Origin: Cereibacter johrii | GTDB taxonomy: Bacteria > Pseudomonadota > Alphaproteobacteria > Rhodobacterales > Rhodobacteraceae | DNA length: 64,000 bases | Assembly (NCBI RefSeq): GCF_001720585.1 | Contig: NZ_MABH01000163.1 | Span: forward strand, 1 to 64,000 | Direction of reading: 5' to 3' | Shown: in pieces, positions 30,299-45,476 of the stretch | Numbering within the stretch: position 1 is the stretch's first letter | How the letters are laid out: each line of letters begins with the position of its first letter | Program-made: the position numbers and the translations under genes | The notes under the pieces: generated by a model | What the model was told of the DNA's origin: nothing | The model's input: the letters and a program-made list of their open reading frames with translations, nothing else | Database searches by the model: none

Positions 30299-31219
30299 AT
30301 GCGCATCTTCAACCACTGGCAAGGGCTCGAGGCTTCGGACCGTGGCGCCTCGATCGCCATGGGCAATTTCGATGGCGTGCATCTGGGCCACCAGCATGTG
30401 ATCGATCTGGCCCGCGGGCGCGGCCCTTTGGGCATCGTCACTTTCGAGCCCCATCCGCGCGAGGTCTTCGCCCCAAATGGCGAGCCCTTCCGGCTGATGA
30501 ATGCCGAGGCGCGGGCGAACCGGCTGGCCAAACTCGGGGTCGAGCGTCTCTATGAGCTGCCCTTCACCCGCGACCTTGCGGCCCTCACCCCCGAGGATTT
30601 CGCCCGCGAGGTGCTGGCCGAGGGGCTGGGCGTCACGCATGTGGTCGTGGGCGCCGACTTCTGCTTCGGCCGCGGCCGCGCGGGCACGGCCGAGGATCTG
30701 GCGCGGCTTGGCCGCCGCCACGGGTTCGAGGTCACCGTCGCCGACATCCTGACGGTGGAGGGCACCGGCATCTCCTCGACCGCGATCCGCGCGGCGCTGA
30801 CCGAGGGACGGCCCCGCGATGCGGCGGCCATGCTCGGCCACTGGCACCGGATCGAGGGCGAGGTGCTGCACGGCGACAAGCGCGGCCGGGATCTGGGCTA
30901 TCCCACCGCCAACATGTCGGTGCGCGGGCTCCACCTGCCCCGCCTCGGCGTCTATGCGGTCAAGGTCGACGTGCTGACCGGGCCGCTCGCGGGCAGCTAC
31001 TCGGGTGCGGCAAGCCTGGGCGTGCGGCCGATGTTCGGCGAGAACCGCCCCAATCTCGAAAGCTTCCTCTTCGACTTCTCGGGCGACCTCTACGGCCAGC
31101 ACCTATCGGTGGCGTTCGTGGAGTATCTGCGCCCCGAGATGGTGTTCGACGGCCTGCCGGCGCTCATTGCCCAGATGGACCGGGACTGCGCCAGCGCCCG
31201 CGAGATCCTCGGCAGCTGA
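30299..31219 (+). CDS. ribF: Bifunctional riboflavin kinase/FAD synthetase
   Basis: 306 residues. It makes FMN and then FAD from riboflavin. The adenylyltransferase half has GNFDGVHLGHQHVI near 22-35 and the ISSTAIRAALTEGR signature near 158-171. The C-terminal kinase half has GDKRGRDLGYPTANM near 191-205 and the ESFLFDFSGDLYG strand near 250-262. It starts 27 bases after the MaoC-type gene. Confidence 0.96.
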   Translation: MRIFNHWQGLEASDRGASIAMGNFDGVHLGHQHVIDLARGRGPLGIVTFEPHPREVFAPNGEPFRLMNAEARANRLAKLGVERLYELPFTRDLAALTPEDFAREVLAEGLGVTHVVVGADFCFGRGRAGTAEDLARLGRRHGFEVTVADILTVEGTGISSTAIRAALTEGRPRDAAAMLGHWHRIEGEVLHGDKRGRDLGYPTANMSVRGLHLPRLGVYAVKVDVLTGPLAGSYSGAASLGVRPMFGENRPNLESFLFDFSGDLYGQHLSVAFVEYLRPEMVFDGLPALIAQMDRDCASAREILGS

Positions 31220-31258
31220 CCCCTTCCCTTTCGGGCCGCGAGAGCGCATCTAGCGCCG

Positions 31259-31720
31259 ATGACCAAGCCCCCCACCCTTCGCCCGCGATTCTGGGAAACC
31301 GTTGCCCTCGACCGGATGACGCCCTCGGAATGGGAGGCGCTCTGCGACGGCTGCGGCAAATGCTGCCTGAACAAGATCGAGTTCGAGGATACGGGCGAGG
31401 TGGCCTTCACCCGCATCGCCTGCCGGCTGCTCGACGGCGACACCTGCCGCTGCTCGAATTACGAGATCCGCCGCCAGTTCGTGCCCGATTGCGTGCAGCT
31501 TTCGCCCGCGACGCTGCCGAAGATCGCCTACTGGATGCCGCGCACCTGCGCCTACCGGCTGCTCCACGAGGGCAAGTCCCTGCCCGGCTGGCATTACCTC
31601 CTGACGGGCGACCGCAATTCGGTGCATGACGCCGGGGCCTCGGTGCAGGGCTGGACGGTGCCCGAGTTCGAGGTGGCCGAGGAAGACTGGGAAGACCACA
31701 TCATCGAGGAAACCCCCTGA
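31259..31720 (+). CDS. YcgN-family cysteine-cluster protein (UPF0260)
   Basis: 153 residues. Eight Cys are spaced in the family pattern: [12 protein letters not shown] near 29-40, [17 protein letters not shown] near 49-65, PDCVQLS and RTCAYRL. This arrangement suggests binding of a metal or an iron-sulfur cluster, but biochemical function is unknown. The TGA overlaps the next ATG by one base, so it is coupled to the threonine aldolase gene. Confidence 0.88.
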   Translation: MTKPPTLRPRFWETVALDRMTPSEWEALCDGCGKCCLNKIEFEDTGEVAFTRIACRLLDGDTCRCSNYEIRRQFVPDCVQLSPATLPKIAYWMPRTCAYRLLHEGKSLPGWHYLLTGDRNSVHDAGASVQGWTVPEFEVAEEDWEDHIIEETP

Positions 31721-32745
31721 TGTTCTTCGCCTCGGACAATGGTTCGGGCGTGGCGCCCGAGGTCATGGCCGCGCTTGCCGCGGACAGCGGCTATGCCCGG
31801 CCCTACGGTGCGGACGAAGCGACGGCCGAGGTCACGGCCCTCGTGCGCGCAGAGTTCGAGGCGCCCGAGGCCGAGGTGGTGCTGGTGGCAAGCGGCACGG
31901 CGGCCAATGCGCTGGCGCTCTCCACCCTCTGCCCGCCCTGGGGCGTTGTCTTCTGCCGCGAGGAGGCCCATGTCGCGGCCGACGAATGCAATGCGGCCGA
32001 GTTCTTCTCGGGCGGGGCCAAGCTCGAGACCCTTCCGGGCACCGACGGCAAGCTCCGCCCCGAGACGCTTGCGGCGGCGCTGTCGCGCTATGCGCCGGGC
32101 GATCTGCACATGGCACGGCCGGCGGCGCTCAGCCTCACGAACCTGACCGAGATGGGCAGCCTCTACCGGCCGGCCGAGATCGCGGCGCTGACGGACGTGG
32201 CCCGCGAGCGGGGCATGGGCTGCCATCTCGACGGTGCGCGCTTTGCCAATGCGCTGGTGGCGGCGGGCGCTGGCCCGGCCGAGATGAGCTGGCAGGCGGG
32301 CATCGACATCCTGTCCCTTGGCGGCACCAAGAACGGGCTGATGGGCGTGGAGGCGGTGGTGATCTTCGATCCGGCCCGGGCCGAGGAGCTGCGCATCCGC
32401 CGCAAGCGCGCGGGGCATCTGCTGTCGAAGCACCGCTATCTCGCGCTCCAGATGCGGACCTACCTGAGGGACGGGCTGTGGCTGCGGCTCGCGGCGCAGG
32501 CCAATGCCGCAGGCGCGCGGCTGGCCGAGGGCGTGGCCGCCCTGCCCGAGGCGCGGCTCCTCGTGCCCGTCGAGGCCAACCTCCTTTTCGCCGAGCTGCC
32601 CGAGCCGCTCGTCCGCCGCGCCCGCGCGGCGGGGGCCGTCTTCTACGAGATGGGCCGGACCGCCGACCGGGTGACGGTGCGCCTCGTCACCTCCTGGAGC
32701 ACGACCGAGACAGAGGTCGACGCGTTCCTCGCCACTTTCGGCTGA
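31720..32745 (+). CDS. ltaE: Low-specificity L-threonine aldolase
   Basis: 341 residues. A fold-type I PLP enzyme that cleaves L-threonine or allo-threonine to glycine and acetaldehyde. [15 protein letters not shown] near 5-19, the [12 protein letters not shown] block near 169-180 and the PLP Lys in [10 protein letters not shown] near 199-208 are characteristic. It overlaps the upstream YcgN-type gene by one base. Related beta-eliminating lyases share the fold, but the HLDGAR block favours the aldolase. Confidence 0.9.
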   Translation: MFFASDNGSGVAPEVMAALAADSGYARPYGADEATAEVTALVRAEFEAPEAEVVLVASGTAANALALSTLCPPWGVVFCREEAHVAADECNAAEFFSGGAKLETLPGTDGKLRPETLAAALSRYAPGDLHMARPAALSLTNLTEMGSLYRPAEIAALTDVARERGMGCHLDGARFANALVAAGAGPAEMSWQAGIDILSLGGTKNGLMGVEAVVIFDPARAEELRIRRKRAGHLLSKHRYLALQMRTYLRDGLWLRLAAQANAAGARLAEGVAALPEARLLVPVEANLLFAELPEPLVRRARAAGAVFYEMGRTADRVTVRLVTSWSTTETEVDAFLATFG

Positions 32746-32876
32746 TGGGCACGGGCAAGTCCGCGCGCCATCGCCAAGCCGCGCTGTCGGTGCGGTTTCC
32801 AAGGGGGCGGACCGGTGCTAGAGGGAAGGCGCAATCACGAATCCGCCCCTCCTGCGGGACCCTCGAGGAACATCCG

Positions 32877-33896
32877 ATGCCAGCCATGAACGAGCCGAAG
32901 CTGATCTCCGGCAATGCGAACCTCACGCTTGCGAAATCCATCGCGCGGCGCATGTCGGTTCATCGCGGCATGGCGGTCTCGCTGGTGGATGCGCGCGTCG
33001 AGCGGTTCAACGATCAGGAGATCTTCGTCGAGGTCTACGAGAATGTCCGCGGCGAGGACATGTATGTGATCCAGCCCACCTCGAACCCGGCCAACGACAA
33101 CCTGATGGAGCTGCTCATCATCGCCGATGCGCTGCGCCGGTCGTCGGCGGACCGGATCACCGCCGTGATCCCCTATTTCGGCTATGCCCGTCAGGATCGC
33201 CGCGCCAAGGCCCGCACGCCGATCTCGGCCAAGCTGGTGGCGAACCTGATCGTCGAGGCGGGGATCGACCGGGTGCTGACCCTCGATCTGCATGCGGCCC
33301 AGATCCAGGGCTTCTTCGACATCCCGGTGGACAACCTCTATTCCGCCCCGGTCTTCGCGCTCGACATCGAGCATCATTTCAAGGGCCAGCTGCAGGATCT
33401 GATGGTGGTCTCGCCCGACGTGGGCGGCGTGGCCCGCGCCCGCGAGATCGCCAAGCGGATCAACGCCCCGCTCGCCATCGTCGACAAACGGCGCGAGAAG
33501 CCGGGCGAGATCGCCGAGATGACCGTGATCGGCAACGTGGCCGGCAAGAAATGCATCATCGTCGACGACATCTGCGACACGGCCGGCACGCTCTGCAAGG
33601 CGGCCGAAGTGCTGGTCGAGAATGGCGCGGTCGAGGTCCATTCCTACATCACCCACGGCGTCCTGTCGGGCCCGGCGGTGGAGCGCGTGACCAAGTCGGT
33701 CATGAAGAGCCTCGTCATCACCGACTCGATCGAGCCCTCGGCGGCCGTGCGCGGCGCACCGAACATCCGCATCGTGCCGACCGCACCGATGTTCGCCCAG
33801 GCCATCCTCAACATCTGGAGCGGCACCTCGGTCTCGTCGCTGTTCGAGACCGACACGCTGGTGCCGATCTACGAGGGCATGTATCAGCGCGGCTGA
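32877..33896 (+). CDS. prs: Ribose-phosphate pyrophosphokinase
   Basis: 339 residues, slightly longer than the usual 310-320. It makes PRPP from ribose 5-phosphate and ATP for nucleotide, histidine and tryptophan synthesis. Present are the [15 protein letters not shown] block near 63-77, [10 protein letters not shown] near 100-109, the catalytic flexible loop KRREKPGE near 204-211 and the PRPP loop [11 protein letters not shown] near 229-239. The ATG at 32877 follows GAGGAA; longer readings run back through the aldolase gene in another frame. Confidence 0.95.
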   Translation: MPAMNEPKLISGNANLTLAKSIARRMSVHRGMAVSLVDARVERFNDQEIFVEVYENVRGEDMYVIQPTSNPANDNLMELLIIADALRRSSADRITAVIPYFGYARQDRRAKARTPISAKLVANLIVEAGIDRVLTLDLHAAQIQGFFDIPVDNLYSAPVFALDIEHHFKGQLQDLMVVSPDVGGVARAREIAKRINAPLAIVDKRREKPGEIAEMTVIGNVAGKKCIIVDDICDTAGTLCKAAEVLVENGAVEVHSYITHGVLSGPAVERVTKSVMKSLVITDSIEPSAAVRGAPNIRIVPTAPMFAQAILNIWSGTSVSSLFETDTLVPIYEGMYQRG

Positions 33897-33904
33897 CCCC
33901 GCCC

Positions 33905-33924
33905 GGGCGGCCGAAGGGCCGCCC
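33905..33924 (+). terminator. Terminator after prs
   Basis: GGGCGGCC-GAAG-GGCCGCCC, a perfect eight-pair stem with a tetraloop nine bases past the stop, followed by CCTTGCTGCTGTTCTT, which is moderately T-rich. Confidence 0.7.
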
Positions 33925-34317
33925 CCTTGCTGCTGTTCTTCGTCATTCCCCTCTAGGCGCCATGCTCCCGCGTTGTGGCGGGCCCACTACCCGTCCCGGC
34001 CGCGCGCGCCTGCCTGCGGCCACGGCCCGCGGCCTCACGCGTCCCCGCTCCGCCCGCAGGCCCCCCGCCGCTGCGCCCTGCTCCCCCGGATCCGGTGATG
34101 CGCACTATGTCCGGCATCGCCTGCCGCTGTGGCCGACGAGGGGCTCTTTCGCTCTGATGAGCCGAGAGCCGAGAGCGCTCCCCCCGCCTGTCTGCAAGCC
34201 CTCTCTCGCATCGGGATTGCCGCGGCGGGTCAGCCCTCGCGCGCTGTGCCTGCGCCGTGCCACCGCCGCCCGCGCCATGAGCGCCCGGCGGCCCTCATTC
34301 GGGCCTCAGCCCGAAAG
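33925..34317. other. Gene-free region between convergent prs and atpC
   Basis: About 390 bases between the two terminators. Frames here are GC artefacts without ribosome sites. I see no tRNA-like or conserved RNA structure. A transcript starting here cannot be excluded by eye. Confidence 0.5.
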
Positions 34318-34347
34318 GAAAAGGGCCCCGGAAATCCGGGGCCCTTC
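34318..34347 (-). terminator. atp operon terminator
   Basis: AAGGGCCCCGGA and TCCGGGGCCCTT form a perfect 12-pair stem with an AA loop, 21 bases past the atpC stop. On the minus strand it ends in CCCTTTTCC, a strong intrinsic terminator. Confidence 0.9.
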
Positions 34348-34367
34348 GTCCATTGTCCTGAAGCCGA

Positions 34368-34766
34368 TCAGTGCCCGGACGAAGCCTTGAGCGCCAGCAT
34401 GTCGTTCAGCGTGCGCTCGGCCATATCGCGGTCCTCGGGCAGCGCGACCGAGGCCAGCTCGCGCGCTTCCGCGATGAACTCGTCGAGCACGGTGCCGGTC
34501 AGCTCCTCGACCGCGACGGCCTTCTCGGCCAAGACCGAGATCGAGGTCGCGTTGATCTCGGCGAAGCCGCCGGTCACGGCATAGGCCTGCACGCCCGAAG
34601 GGCCGTGGGCCCGCAGGATGCCGGGGCGCAGGGTGGTGATGGTGGGAGCATGCCCCTCCATCGCCGTCATGTCGCCGTCGGTCCCCGGGACCTGCACCTC
34701 GGTCGCGGCGAAGGAGGCGAGCCTCCGTTCGGGCGACACGAGGTCGAATTGCAGCGTTCCCGCCAT
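34368..34766 (-). CDS. atpC: F1-ATPase epsilon subunit
   Basis: 132 residues. It is part of the central stalk and an inhibitor of ATP hydrolysis. The N-terminal beta-sandwich begins LQFDLVSPERRL with the GTDGDMTAMEGHAPTITTLRPG block near 29-50. The C-terminal helical part is short. Last gene of the F1 operon, nine bases after atpD. Confidence 0.95.
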   Translation of the reverse strand: MAGTLQFDLVSPERRLASFAATEVQVPGTDGDMTAMEGHAPTITTLRPGILRAHGPSGVQAYAVTGGFAEINATSISVLAEKAVAVEELTGTVLDEFIAEARELASVALPEDRDMAERTLNDMLALKASSGH

Positions 34767-34775
34767 GGTTCCCCC

Positions 34776-37090
<2,315 letters not shown>

Positions 37091-37112
37091 CCGTTATCTC
37101 CCTGCCCCGCCC

Positions 37113-38651
37113 TCAGGCGAAGTCTTTGGCGTAGGTGTCGAGCGCGGCGCGGATCTTGTCTTCCAGCTCACCCTTGACCTTGCGGTCGTTGTTGGTGATG
37201 TCCGCCAGCAGGTCCTTGGCATTGGTGCGCAGGTGCTTGAGCAGGCCCTGCTCCCAGCGGCCGACGTCCTTCACCGGAACCTTGTCGAGGTAGCCCTTGG
37301 TGCCGGCGAAGATCACGCAGACGATCTCGGCGTTGGTCAGGGGCGCATATTGCGGCTGTTTCATCAGCTCGGTCAGGCGCGCACCGCGGTTCAGCAGCTG
37401 CTGGGTCGCGGCGTCGAGGTCCGAGCCGAACTGCGCGAAGGCCGCCATCTCGCGATACTGCGCCAGTTCCAGCTTCACCGGGCCCGCGACCGACTTCATC
37501 GCGTCGGTCTGGGCCGAGGAGCCCACGCGCGACACCGAGAGACCGGTGTTCACGGCCGGGCGGATGCCCTGGTAGAACAGTTCGGTCTCGAGGAAGATCT
37601 GGCCGTCGGTGATCGAGATCACGTTGGTCGGGATGAAGGCCGACACGTCGCCGCCCTGCGTCTCGATGATCGGCAGCGCCGTCAGCGAGCCCGCGCCGTG
37701 GTCCTTGTTCAGCTTCGCCGACCGCTCGAGCAGGCGCGAGTGGAGGTAGAACACGTCGCCCGGGTAGGCTTCACGCCCCGGCGGACGGCGGAGCAGCAGC
37801 GACATCTGGCGGTAGGCCACGGCCTGCTTCGAGAGGTCATCGTAGATGATGAGCGCGTGGCGGCCGTTGTCGCGGAAATATTCCGCCATCGCGGTCGCGG
37901 CATAGGGGGCGAGGAACTGCATCGGCGCCGGGTCCGAGGCGGTGGCGGCCACGACGAGCGTGTAGTCGATGGCGCCGGTTTCCTCGAGCTTCTTCACCAG
38001 CTGCGCCACGGTCGAGCGCTTCTGGCCGATGGCGACATAGATGCAGTAGAGCTTCTTGCTCTCGTCCGAGCCGGCGGCTTCGTTGTAGCTCTTCTGGTTC
38101 AGGATCGTGTCGAGCGCGATCGCGGTCTTGCCGGTCTGACGGTCGCCGATGATGAGCTCGCGCTGGCCGCGGCCGATCGGGATCATGGCGTCGACCGACT
38201 TGAGGCCGGTGGCCATCGGCTCGTGCACGCCCTTGCGCGGGATGATGCCCGGGGCCTTCACGTCGGCCACGCGACGCTCGGTGGCCGCGATCGGGCCCTT
38301 GCCGTCGATCGGGTTGCCGAGGCCGTCGACCACGCGGCCGAGCAGCGCGTCACCGGCCGGCACGTCCACGATGGACTTGGTGCGCTTGACGGTGTCGCCT
38401 TCCTTGATCGAGCGGTCGTCGCCGAAGATCACGACGCCGACGTTGTCGACCTCGAGGTTGAGCGCCATGCCGCGGATGCCGCCGGGGAACTCGACCATCT
38501 CGCCGGCCTGGACATTGTCGAGACCATGAACGCGGGCAATCCCGTCGCCCACCGAGAGAACGCGCCCCACTTCGGCGACTTCAGCCTGCTGGCCGAAGTT
38601 CTTGATCTGCTCCTTGAGGATCGCAGAGATCTCAGCAGCTTGGATACCCAT
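37113..38651 (-). CDS. atpA: F1-ATPase alpha subunit
   Basis: 512 residues. The non-catalytic nucleotide-binding subunit. The P-loop [15 protein letters not shown] lies near 168-182, and [17 protein letters not shown] near 365-381 is the ATPase alpha/beta signature. Its start directly follows the atpH stop with no gap, typical of coupled F1 genes. Confidence 0.98.
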   Translation of the reverse strand: MGIQAAEISAILKEQIKNFGQQAEVAEVGRVLSVGDGIARVHGLDNVQAGEMVEFPGGIRGMALNLEVDNVGVVIFGDDRSIKEGDTVKRTKSIVDVPAGDALLGRVVDGLGNPIDGKGPIAATERRVADVKAPGIIPRKGVHEPMATGLKSVDAMIPIGRGQRELIIGDRQTGKTAIALDTILNQKSYNEAAGSDESKKLYCIYVAIGQKRSTVAQLVKKLEETGAIDYTLVVAATASDPAPMQFLAPYAATAMAEYFRDNGRHALIIYDDLSKQAVAYRQMSLLLRRPPGREAYPGDVFYLHSRLLERSAKLNKDHGAGSLTALPIIETQGGDVSAFIPTNVISITDGQIFLETELFYQGIRPAVNTGLSVSRVGSSAQTDAMKSVAGPVKLELAQYREMAAFAQFGSDLDAATQQLLNRGARLTELMKQPQYAPLTNAEIVCVIFAGTKGYLDKVPVKDVGRWEQGLLKHLRTNAKDLLADITNNDRKVKGELEDKIRAALDTYAKDFA

Positions 38652-39212
38652 TTATCCGACCTCTTTCATTGCATTCTGGAGAGCTGCGAGCCGTGCCTTG
38701 ACCGAGGTGTCGATCATGGAGGAGCCCAGCTTGACGACAAGACCGCCGATGAGGCTTTCATCGACGGTGGTTTTCAGTTTGACATCCTTGCCCGCGCGCG
38801 CCTTCAGCGTGGCGGCGAGCCGCGCGGCCTGCTCGGGGCTCAGCGGCGCGGCGGCGGTCACCTCGGCGGTGATCTCGCCCTTCTCGGTCGCGATGCGGTT
38901 CTGGACGTCGGCCACCATCTGCGGCAACACGAAGAGACGGCGCTTCGAGCCCATGAGGGCCAGCGTGTTGGCGGTGAGCGCCGAAAGGCCCATTTTCGCT
39001 GCGATTGCGGCGATGGCCTTCTGCTGCTCCTCGCGCGCATAGACCGGCGAGGTCGCGAGATCGCGCAGGTCGGCGCTCTCGGACCAGGCTGCGCCGAGCG
39101 CATCCATGTCCTTCTCGAGGGCGGGAAGGGCACCTTCGTCCTTCGCCAGTTCGAAGACAGCGGCGGCGTAGCGCGCGGCAATGCCAGAGGAAATCGAAGC
39201 CGGTTCGGACAC
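38652..39212 (-). CDS. atpH: F1-ATPase delta subunit
   Basis: 186 residues from a GTG at 39212, with AAAGGG seven bases upstream. The longer frame adds 20 residues of poor composition. It connects F1 to the peripheral stalk. [18 protein letters not shown] near 10-27 and the C-terminal [21 protein letters not shown] near 153-173 are diagnostic. It is the first gene of atpHAGDC. No Fo genes (atpB, E, F) are nearby, which is the known split arrangement of Rhodobacter and relatives. Confidence 0.94.
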   Translation of the reverse strand: MSEPASISSGIAARYAAAVFELAKDEGALPALEKDMDALGAAWSESADLRDLATSPVYAREEQQKAIAAIAAKMGLSALTANTLALMGSKRRLFVLPQMVADVQNRIATEKGEITAEVTAAAPLSPEQAARLAATLKARAGKDVKLKTTVDESLIGGLVVKLGSSMIDTSVKARLAALQNAMKEVG

Positions 39213-39514
39213 GTCAACCCTTTCGATATCATGGCCTCCGGCGCGGAAGGCGATCCCGCAGGCCAGAGGCATTGTGTGGCGCGAGGGAACCTACCCGCGC
39301 GTCTCAAGTTTCGCGGCGGGGGGAGCAGAGGACTTGCAGCCTCGCAACCATGAAGCACGGCCTTCGGCGCATGGGCGAACCCATTGTTTCCTTGGTTCTC
39401 CGCGCCATCCTCAGCCTTTCGCAGGATGCCTGCGAAAAGGGCTTTCAAGGCCGCTTTGTGTCGTGCGACGACATGACCGGCGATGGTGCCGCTAACATCG
39501 GAATCGTGGTGACG
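39213..39514. other. Upstream region of the F1 operon
   Basis: About 300 bases expected to hold the atp promoter, although I see no convincing -35/-10 pair. It contains a strong palindrome at 39416-39436 and a nine-base direct repeat GCTAACATC (39491-39499 and 39514-39522) that touches the end of the methyltransferase gene. Confidence 0.45.
39416..39436. promoter_or_regulatory. Perfect 9-bp palindrome upstream of atpH
   Basis: TTTCGCAGG-ATG-CCTGCGAAA is a perfect dyad about 200 bases before atpH, and extends imperfectly by two more pairs. Without a U-run it is an unlikely terminator for the upstream methyltransferase gene; an operator is possible. Confidence 0.4.
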
Positions 39515-40303
39515 CTAACATCCGCCCGGACAGCTGCAGGAACCGTGCGATGTGCGACTTGCGGGCGCAGGCAGCGGCTGGGGGATGCCCTCGAGCACGC
39601 GGAGGGGTTTCGTCACCGCCGCCTTGAGGCCGGTGCGTGTCGGCGCATAGACCTGTTTCGAGGCCTCGACGATCAGCACGCCCCCCACCAGCCAGGGGGC
39701 GAAGCGGCGGCCTCCCGTTTCCCAGAAGTCGGCGGTCTTGAGCCAGAACCGCTGGTGGAGCGGCGGCGCAAACAGGGCCGCAAGCGCGCGCTCGGGCGTG
39801 AAGTCATGCCGCTTGAGCTGGGTCTCGAGCTGATTGAGCGAATAGGGCCGGCCGAAGCCGAAGGGCGTGCCGTCGCGGCGCGCCCAGAGCCCCGAGCGCG
39901 ACGGCACGATGAAGAGCGCCCGTCCGCCCGGCCCCAGCACGCGCCAGGCCTCGGACAGGACCTCGGACGGGTGCTCGGACGTTTCCAGCCCGTGCAGCAT
40001 CACGAGCTTGTCGACCATTCCCGTGGACAGCGGCCAGGCCCCCTCGTCGCACAGGACCGAGACATTGCCCATGCCCACGGGCCATGGCATCACCCCCTGC
40101 GGCCCGGGCATCAGCGCGATCAGGCGGCGGGCCTGCTCGAGATAGGGTCGCAGGAGAGGCACCGAAAAGCCGAAGCCCGCGACCGTCTGCCCCTTCGCGT
40201 CGGGCCAGAGCTTCTGCACCTGGTCGCGCACGGCGCGCTGCGCGACCCGCCCGAGCGGCGTCCTGTAATAGAAATTGTGCAGGTCGAGCACGTCGAGATG
40301 CAT
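39515..40303 (-). CDS. SAM-dependent methyltransferase-like protein
   Basis: 262 residues. The central part has a type-11 methyltransferase look: an acidic [20 protein letters not shown] region near 81-100, [20 protein letters not shown] near 104-123 and [17 protein letters not shown] near 124-140. The glycine-rich SAM motif I is weak, so catalytic activity is uncertain. The C-terminus has a Pro/Cys-rich tail. It is divergent from gloB with only 61 bases between starts, and I recall the same pairing in other Rhodobacterales. Confidence 0.78.
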   Translation of the reverse strand: MHLDVLDLHNFYYRTPLGRVAQRAVRDQVQKLWPDAKGQTVAGFGFSVPLLRPYLEQARRLIALMPGPQGVMPWPVGMGNVSVLCDEGAWPLSTGMVDKLVMLHGLETSEHPSEVLSEAWRVLGPGGRALFIVPSRSGLWARRDGTPFGFGRPYSLNQLETQLKRHDFTPERALAALFAPPLHQRFWLKTADFWETGGRRFAPWLVGGVLIVEASKQVYAPTRTGLKAAVTKPLRVLEGIPQPLPAPASRTSHGSCSCPGGC

Positions 40304-40364
40304 TTCATTGGCCTTGTCCGGGCAGGGTTCCGGGCCACACTACAAAGGAAAGGGAGAAGAAACC

Positions 40365-41132
40365 ATGCCGCTCGAACTGGTCACGGTACCCTGTCTCAGC
40401 GACAATTATGCCTTTCTCGTCCATGATGCGGCGACCGGCGAGACGTCGGTGGTCGACGTGCCCGAGGCGGGACCGATCCTGAAGGCGCTTGAGGAGCGCG
40501 GCTGGCGCCTCTCGCAGATCCTCCTCACCCACCACCATTCCGATCATGTGGCGGGCGTGGAGGAGCTGCGGGCGGCCACCGGGGCGCGGGTGGCGGGCGC
40601 CGCAGCCGATGCCCATCGCCTGCCCCCGCTCGATCTCGAACTGGCCGAGGGCTGCCGTGTGCAGGTGGGCGCCTCCGAGGGTCGGGTGATCGAGGTGCCG
40701 GGGCATACGGTGGGCCATATCGCCTTCCATTTCCCGGACTCGGCCCTGGCCTTCACCGGCGACAGCCTGATGGCCATGGGCTGCGGGCGCCTCTTCGAGG
40801 GCACGGCGGAAGCGATGTGGCAGAGCCTGCGCAAACTTTCCGCGCTCCCGCCCGAGACGCTGATCTGTTCCGGCCACGAATATGCGGCGTCGAATGCGCG
40901 GTTCGCGGCCACTCTTGAACCCGACAGTCCGATGCTTATCTTCCGCGTCGGATCCATTGCCGCGGCCCGAAAAGAGGGCCGTCCCACAGTTCCTTCACAT
41001 CTTTCCGACGAACTCGCGACAAATCCCTTCCTCCGGGCCGGCGAGGCCGGCGTGAAGGCCGCCTTGGGCATGATGGATGCAGGCGATGCCGAGGTTTTCG
41101 CCGAGATCCGCAGGCGGAAGGACAAATTCTGA
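40365..41132 (+). CDS. gloB: Hydroxyacylglutathione hydrolase (glyoxalase II)
   Basis: 255 residues. It hydrolyses S-lactoylglutathione to lactate and glutathione, completing methylglyoxal detoxification. The binuclear metal motif THHHSDHVAG lies near 57-66, the GHTVGHIAFH block near 113-122, FTGDSLMAMGCGRLFEG near 129-145 and SGHEYAASNARFA near 168-180. AAAGGGAGAAG precedes the ATG at 40365; the longer frame is artefactual. Confidence 0.95.
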   Translation: MPLELVTVPCLSDNYAFLVHDAATGETSVVDVPEAGPILKALEERGWRLSQILLTHHHSDHVAGVEELRAATGARVAGAAADAHRLPPLDLELAEGCRVQVGASEGRVIEVPGHTVGHIAFHFPDSALAFTGDSLMAMGCGRLFEGTAEAMWQSLRKLSALPPETLICSGHEYAASNARFAATLEPDSPMLIFRVGSIAAARKEGRPTVPSHLSDELATNPFLRAGEAGVKAALGMMDAGDAEVFAEIRRRKDKF

Positions 41133-41298
41133 TAGCTGCGCGAACCGTCGATCACTTTTTGCAAGGAGCCTGTCGGAAAGCGGAAGTTATCCGAAATAAC
41201 ACTTGAAGGGCGGCGAAGAAAACCGAACTTTAAATCTTACGAGGCCAAGGTTGGAGGGACCTCCGCCCCTCCGGCCCGCAGGACAGGAGCACCAGATC

Positions 41299-43614
<2,316 letters not shown>

Positions 43615-43644
43615 GACGGCCCCTCCGGGTCGGAGACGAAGGAC

Positions 43645-43671
43645 AAGGGCGGGGGAAACCCCGCCCTTTTT
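43645..43671 (+). terminator. clpA terminator
   Basis: AAGGGCGGGG-GAAA-CCCCGCCCTT, a perfect 10-pair stem with a stable GAAA tetraloop, runs into TTTTT. It starts 31 bases after the stop. Confidence 0.95.
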
Positions 43672-43895
43672 CCTTTCGCAGGCGAGGTTGAGGGCGCAAC
43701 TGCCATGCCCTGCGCCCTCCGGCCGATAGCGCGACCCGCCGCCTCCTCGCGAGCAGAAGGACCTGTTCCGGCCACCTCCCGGGACACCATGTGCGGACGG
43801 CCATGCCGCTCCATGCCCACGCCCAGCCTGCTTGTCCTCGCCCGAGGCCCTGCCGCACGGCGCAGCGCGTGGCCGTGCCTCGCCACATGGCGGGC

Positions 43896-45473
43896 CTAGC
43901 GCTCGGTCAGCTTCAGTTCGATCCGGCGGTTCTGCGCCCGCGCGTCGGCACTGTCTCCCGGCGTGACGGGGCGGTATTCGCCGAAGCCCGTGGCCGCGAG
44001 GCGGGAGGGCGGGAAGCCCAGGCTCTGCTGCATGAACCGCACGACGGAGAGCGCGCGGGCGGAGCTCAGCTCCCAATTGTCGCGGAAGGCGCCGAAGCCG
44101 GACAGCGGCACGTTGTCTGTGTGCCCGTCCACGCGGATGATCCAGTCGATGCCCTCGGGGATCTGCGTGCGGATCTCGTTCAGCGTCTGCACCACGCCCG
44201 AGATCTGCGCGCGGCCCTCGGGGGCGAGCTCGGCCGAGCCCGGTTCGAACAGGACTTCGGAGGAGAAGACGAAGCGGTCGCCCACCACGCGGACGCCCTC
44301 GCGCCCGGCGAGGACCTGACGCAGCTGGCCGAAGAACTCGGAACGGAAGCGCGCCAGATCCTTGTTCTCGGCCTCGAGGCGCAGCCGCTCGGCCTCTTCC
44401 AGTTCGGCGCGCCGCTTCTGCTCGGAGGCGACCTGCGCCAGAGCGGAGTTGAGCTGGGTCCCGAGGCTCTGGAGCTGCACCTTGTTGGCCGCGTCCTGCG
44501 CCTCGGCGGCCTCGAGAAGACCCTGCAGCGAGCCGAGCTGCGCCCGCAGCGCCGCCACCTGCTCGTTCAGGAGCGCCACGCGACGGGCGGCCTCGGCCCC
44601 CTCGCCTTCGCGCGCATTCAGGGCCTCGCGTGCGGCGGCCAGCGCCGCAGCGCGCTGATCGGCCTCGCTCGCCGCCCGCGCCGCATCGGTCCTGGCCGCG
44701 GCGAGCAGGGTGAGCGTCTCTTCGGCCTTCCGCCGCTGCTCCTCGAGCGCGAGCGTCATGGCCGTCAGTTCGGTCTGGGAATCCTTCAGCCGGTCCCGCA
44801 AGGCCTCGGCCGCGGCGGCATCGGCCAGCCGGGCGGCCTCCTCGTCCGAGAGCTTCTTCTCGGTCTCGCTGACCTTGCCGCGCAGCTCGGCCACCAGCGC
44901 ATCGAGCGCCTCGCGGCGGGCGGCGGCGAGACGGGCGGCCTCGGTCTGCGCGTCGATCTCGGAGCGCGCCTGCGCCAGCGCGAGCTGCGCCGCCTCCTGC
45001 TCGGAGAGGAGCGTCTTGCGGGCGGCTTCCAGCTCTTCGACCGAGGCGGTGAGCCGGGCGGTCTCGCCCCGGGCGCGGTCGCGGTCGGCCAGAAGGGTCG
45101 CCACCTGTTCCTCGAACGAGGCGATGCGGCCCTGCGCGGCAGCCAGCTCGCCCTCGCGGGCCGAGAGGGTGGCGGTCAAGGTGGCGATGGTCACGGCCTG
45201 CCGCTCGCCCTCGGCGCGGGCCGCATCGACCGCGGCGCTCAGATCCGCACTCTTCTGCCGCTCGAGCCCCAGCGCATCCGCCAGATCGGCCAGCTGGCCG
45301 GTGAGACTGTCGAGTTCGCTGTCCTGGGTCGTGATGGTCTCGCGCAGGAGGGACTGGATCGCGAGGAAGATGGTCAGCACGAACATCAGGACAAGGAGCA
45401 GCGCGGTCATCGCATCGACGAAGCCCGGCCAGATGTTGACCTCGCGCCGTCCGCCGCGCCGCACCAGTCCCAT
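43896..45473 (-). CDS. MotB/OmpA-type protein with long coiled coil
   Basis: 525 residues. One membrane helix near 20-42 (VDAMTALLLVLMFVLTIFLA), whose Asp near residue 20 resembles the proton-conducting Asp of MotB/TolR/ExbD, follows a short cytoplasmic start. Residues about 50-390 are an Ala/Glu/Arg-rich coiled coil. Residues about 400-525 are an OmpA-like peptidoglycan-binding domain (VDGHTDNVPLSGFG near 457-470, ARAQNRRIELKL at the end). It is three bases downstream of the MotA/ExbB-type gene and probably forms an ion-driven envelope motor with it. The same pair occurs across Rhodobacterales and rhizobia; its job is unclear. Confidence 0.85.
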   Translation of the reverse strand: MGLVRRGGRREVNIWPGFVDAMTALLLVLMFVLTIFLAIQSLLRETITTQDSELDSLTGQLADLADALGLERQKSADLSAAVDAARAEGERQAVTIATLTATLSAREGELAAAQGRIASFEEQVATLLADRDRARGETARLTASVEELEAARKTLLSEQEAAQLALAQARSEIDAQTEAARLAAARREALDALVAELRGKVSETEKKLSDEEAARLADAAAAEALRDRLKDSQTELTAMTLALEEQRRKAEETLTLLAAARTDAARAASEADQRAAALAAAREALNAREGEGAEAARRVALLNEQVAALRAQLGSLQGLLEAAEAQDAANKVQLQSLGTQLNSALAQVASEQKRRAELEEAERLRLEAENKDLARFRSEFFGQLRQVLAGREGVRVVGDRFVFSSEVLFEPGSAELAPEGRAQISGVVQTLNEIRTQIPEGIDWIIRVDGHTDNVPLSGFGAFRDNWELSSARALSVVRFMQQSLGFPPSRLAATGFGEYRPVTPGDSADARAQNRRIELKLTER

Positions 45474-45476
45474 GCG

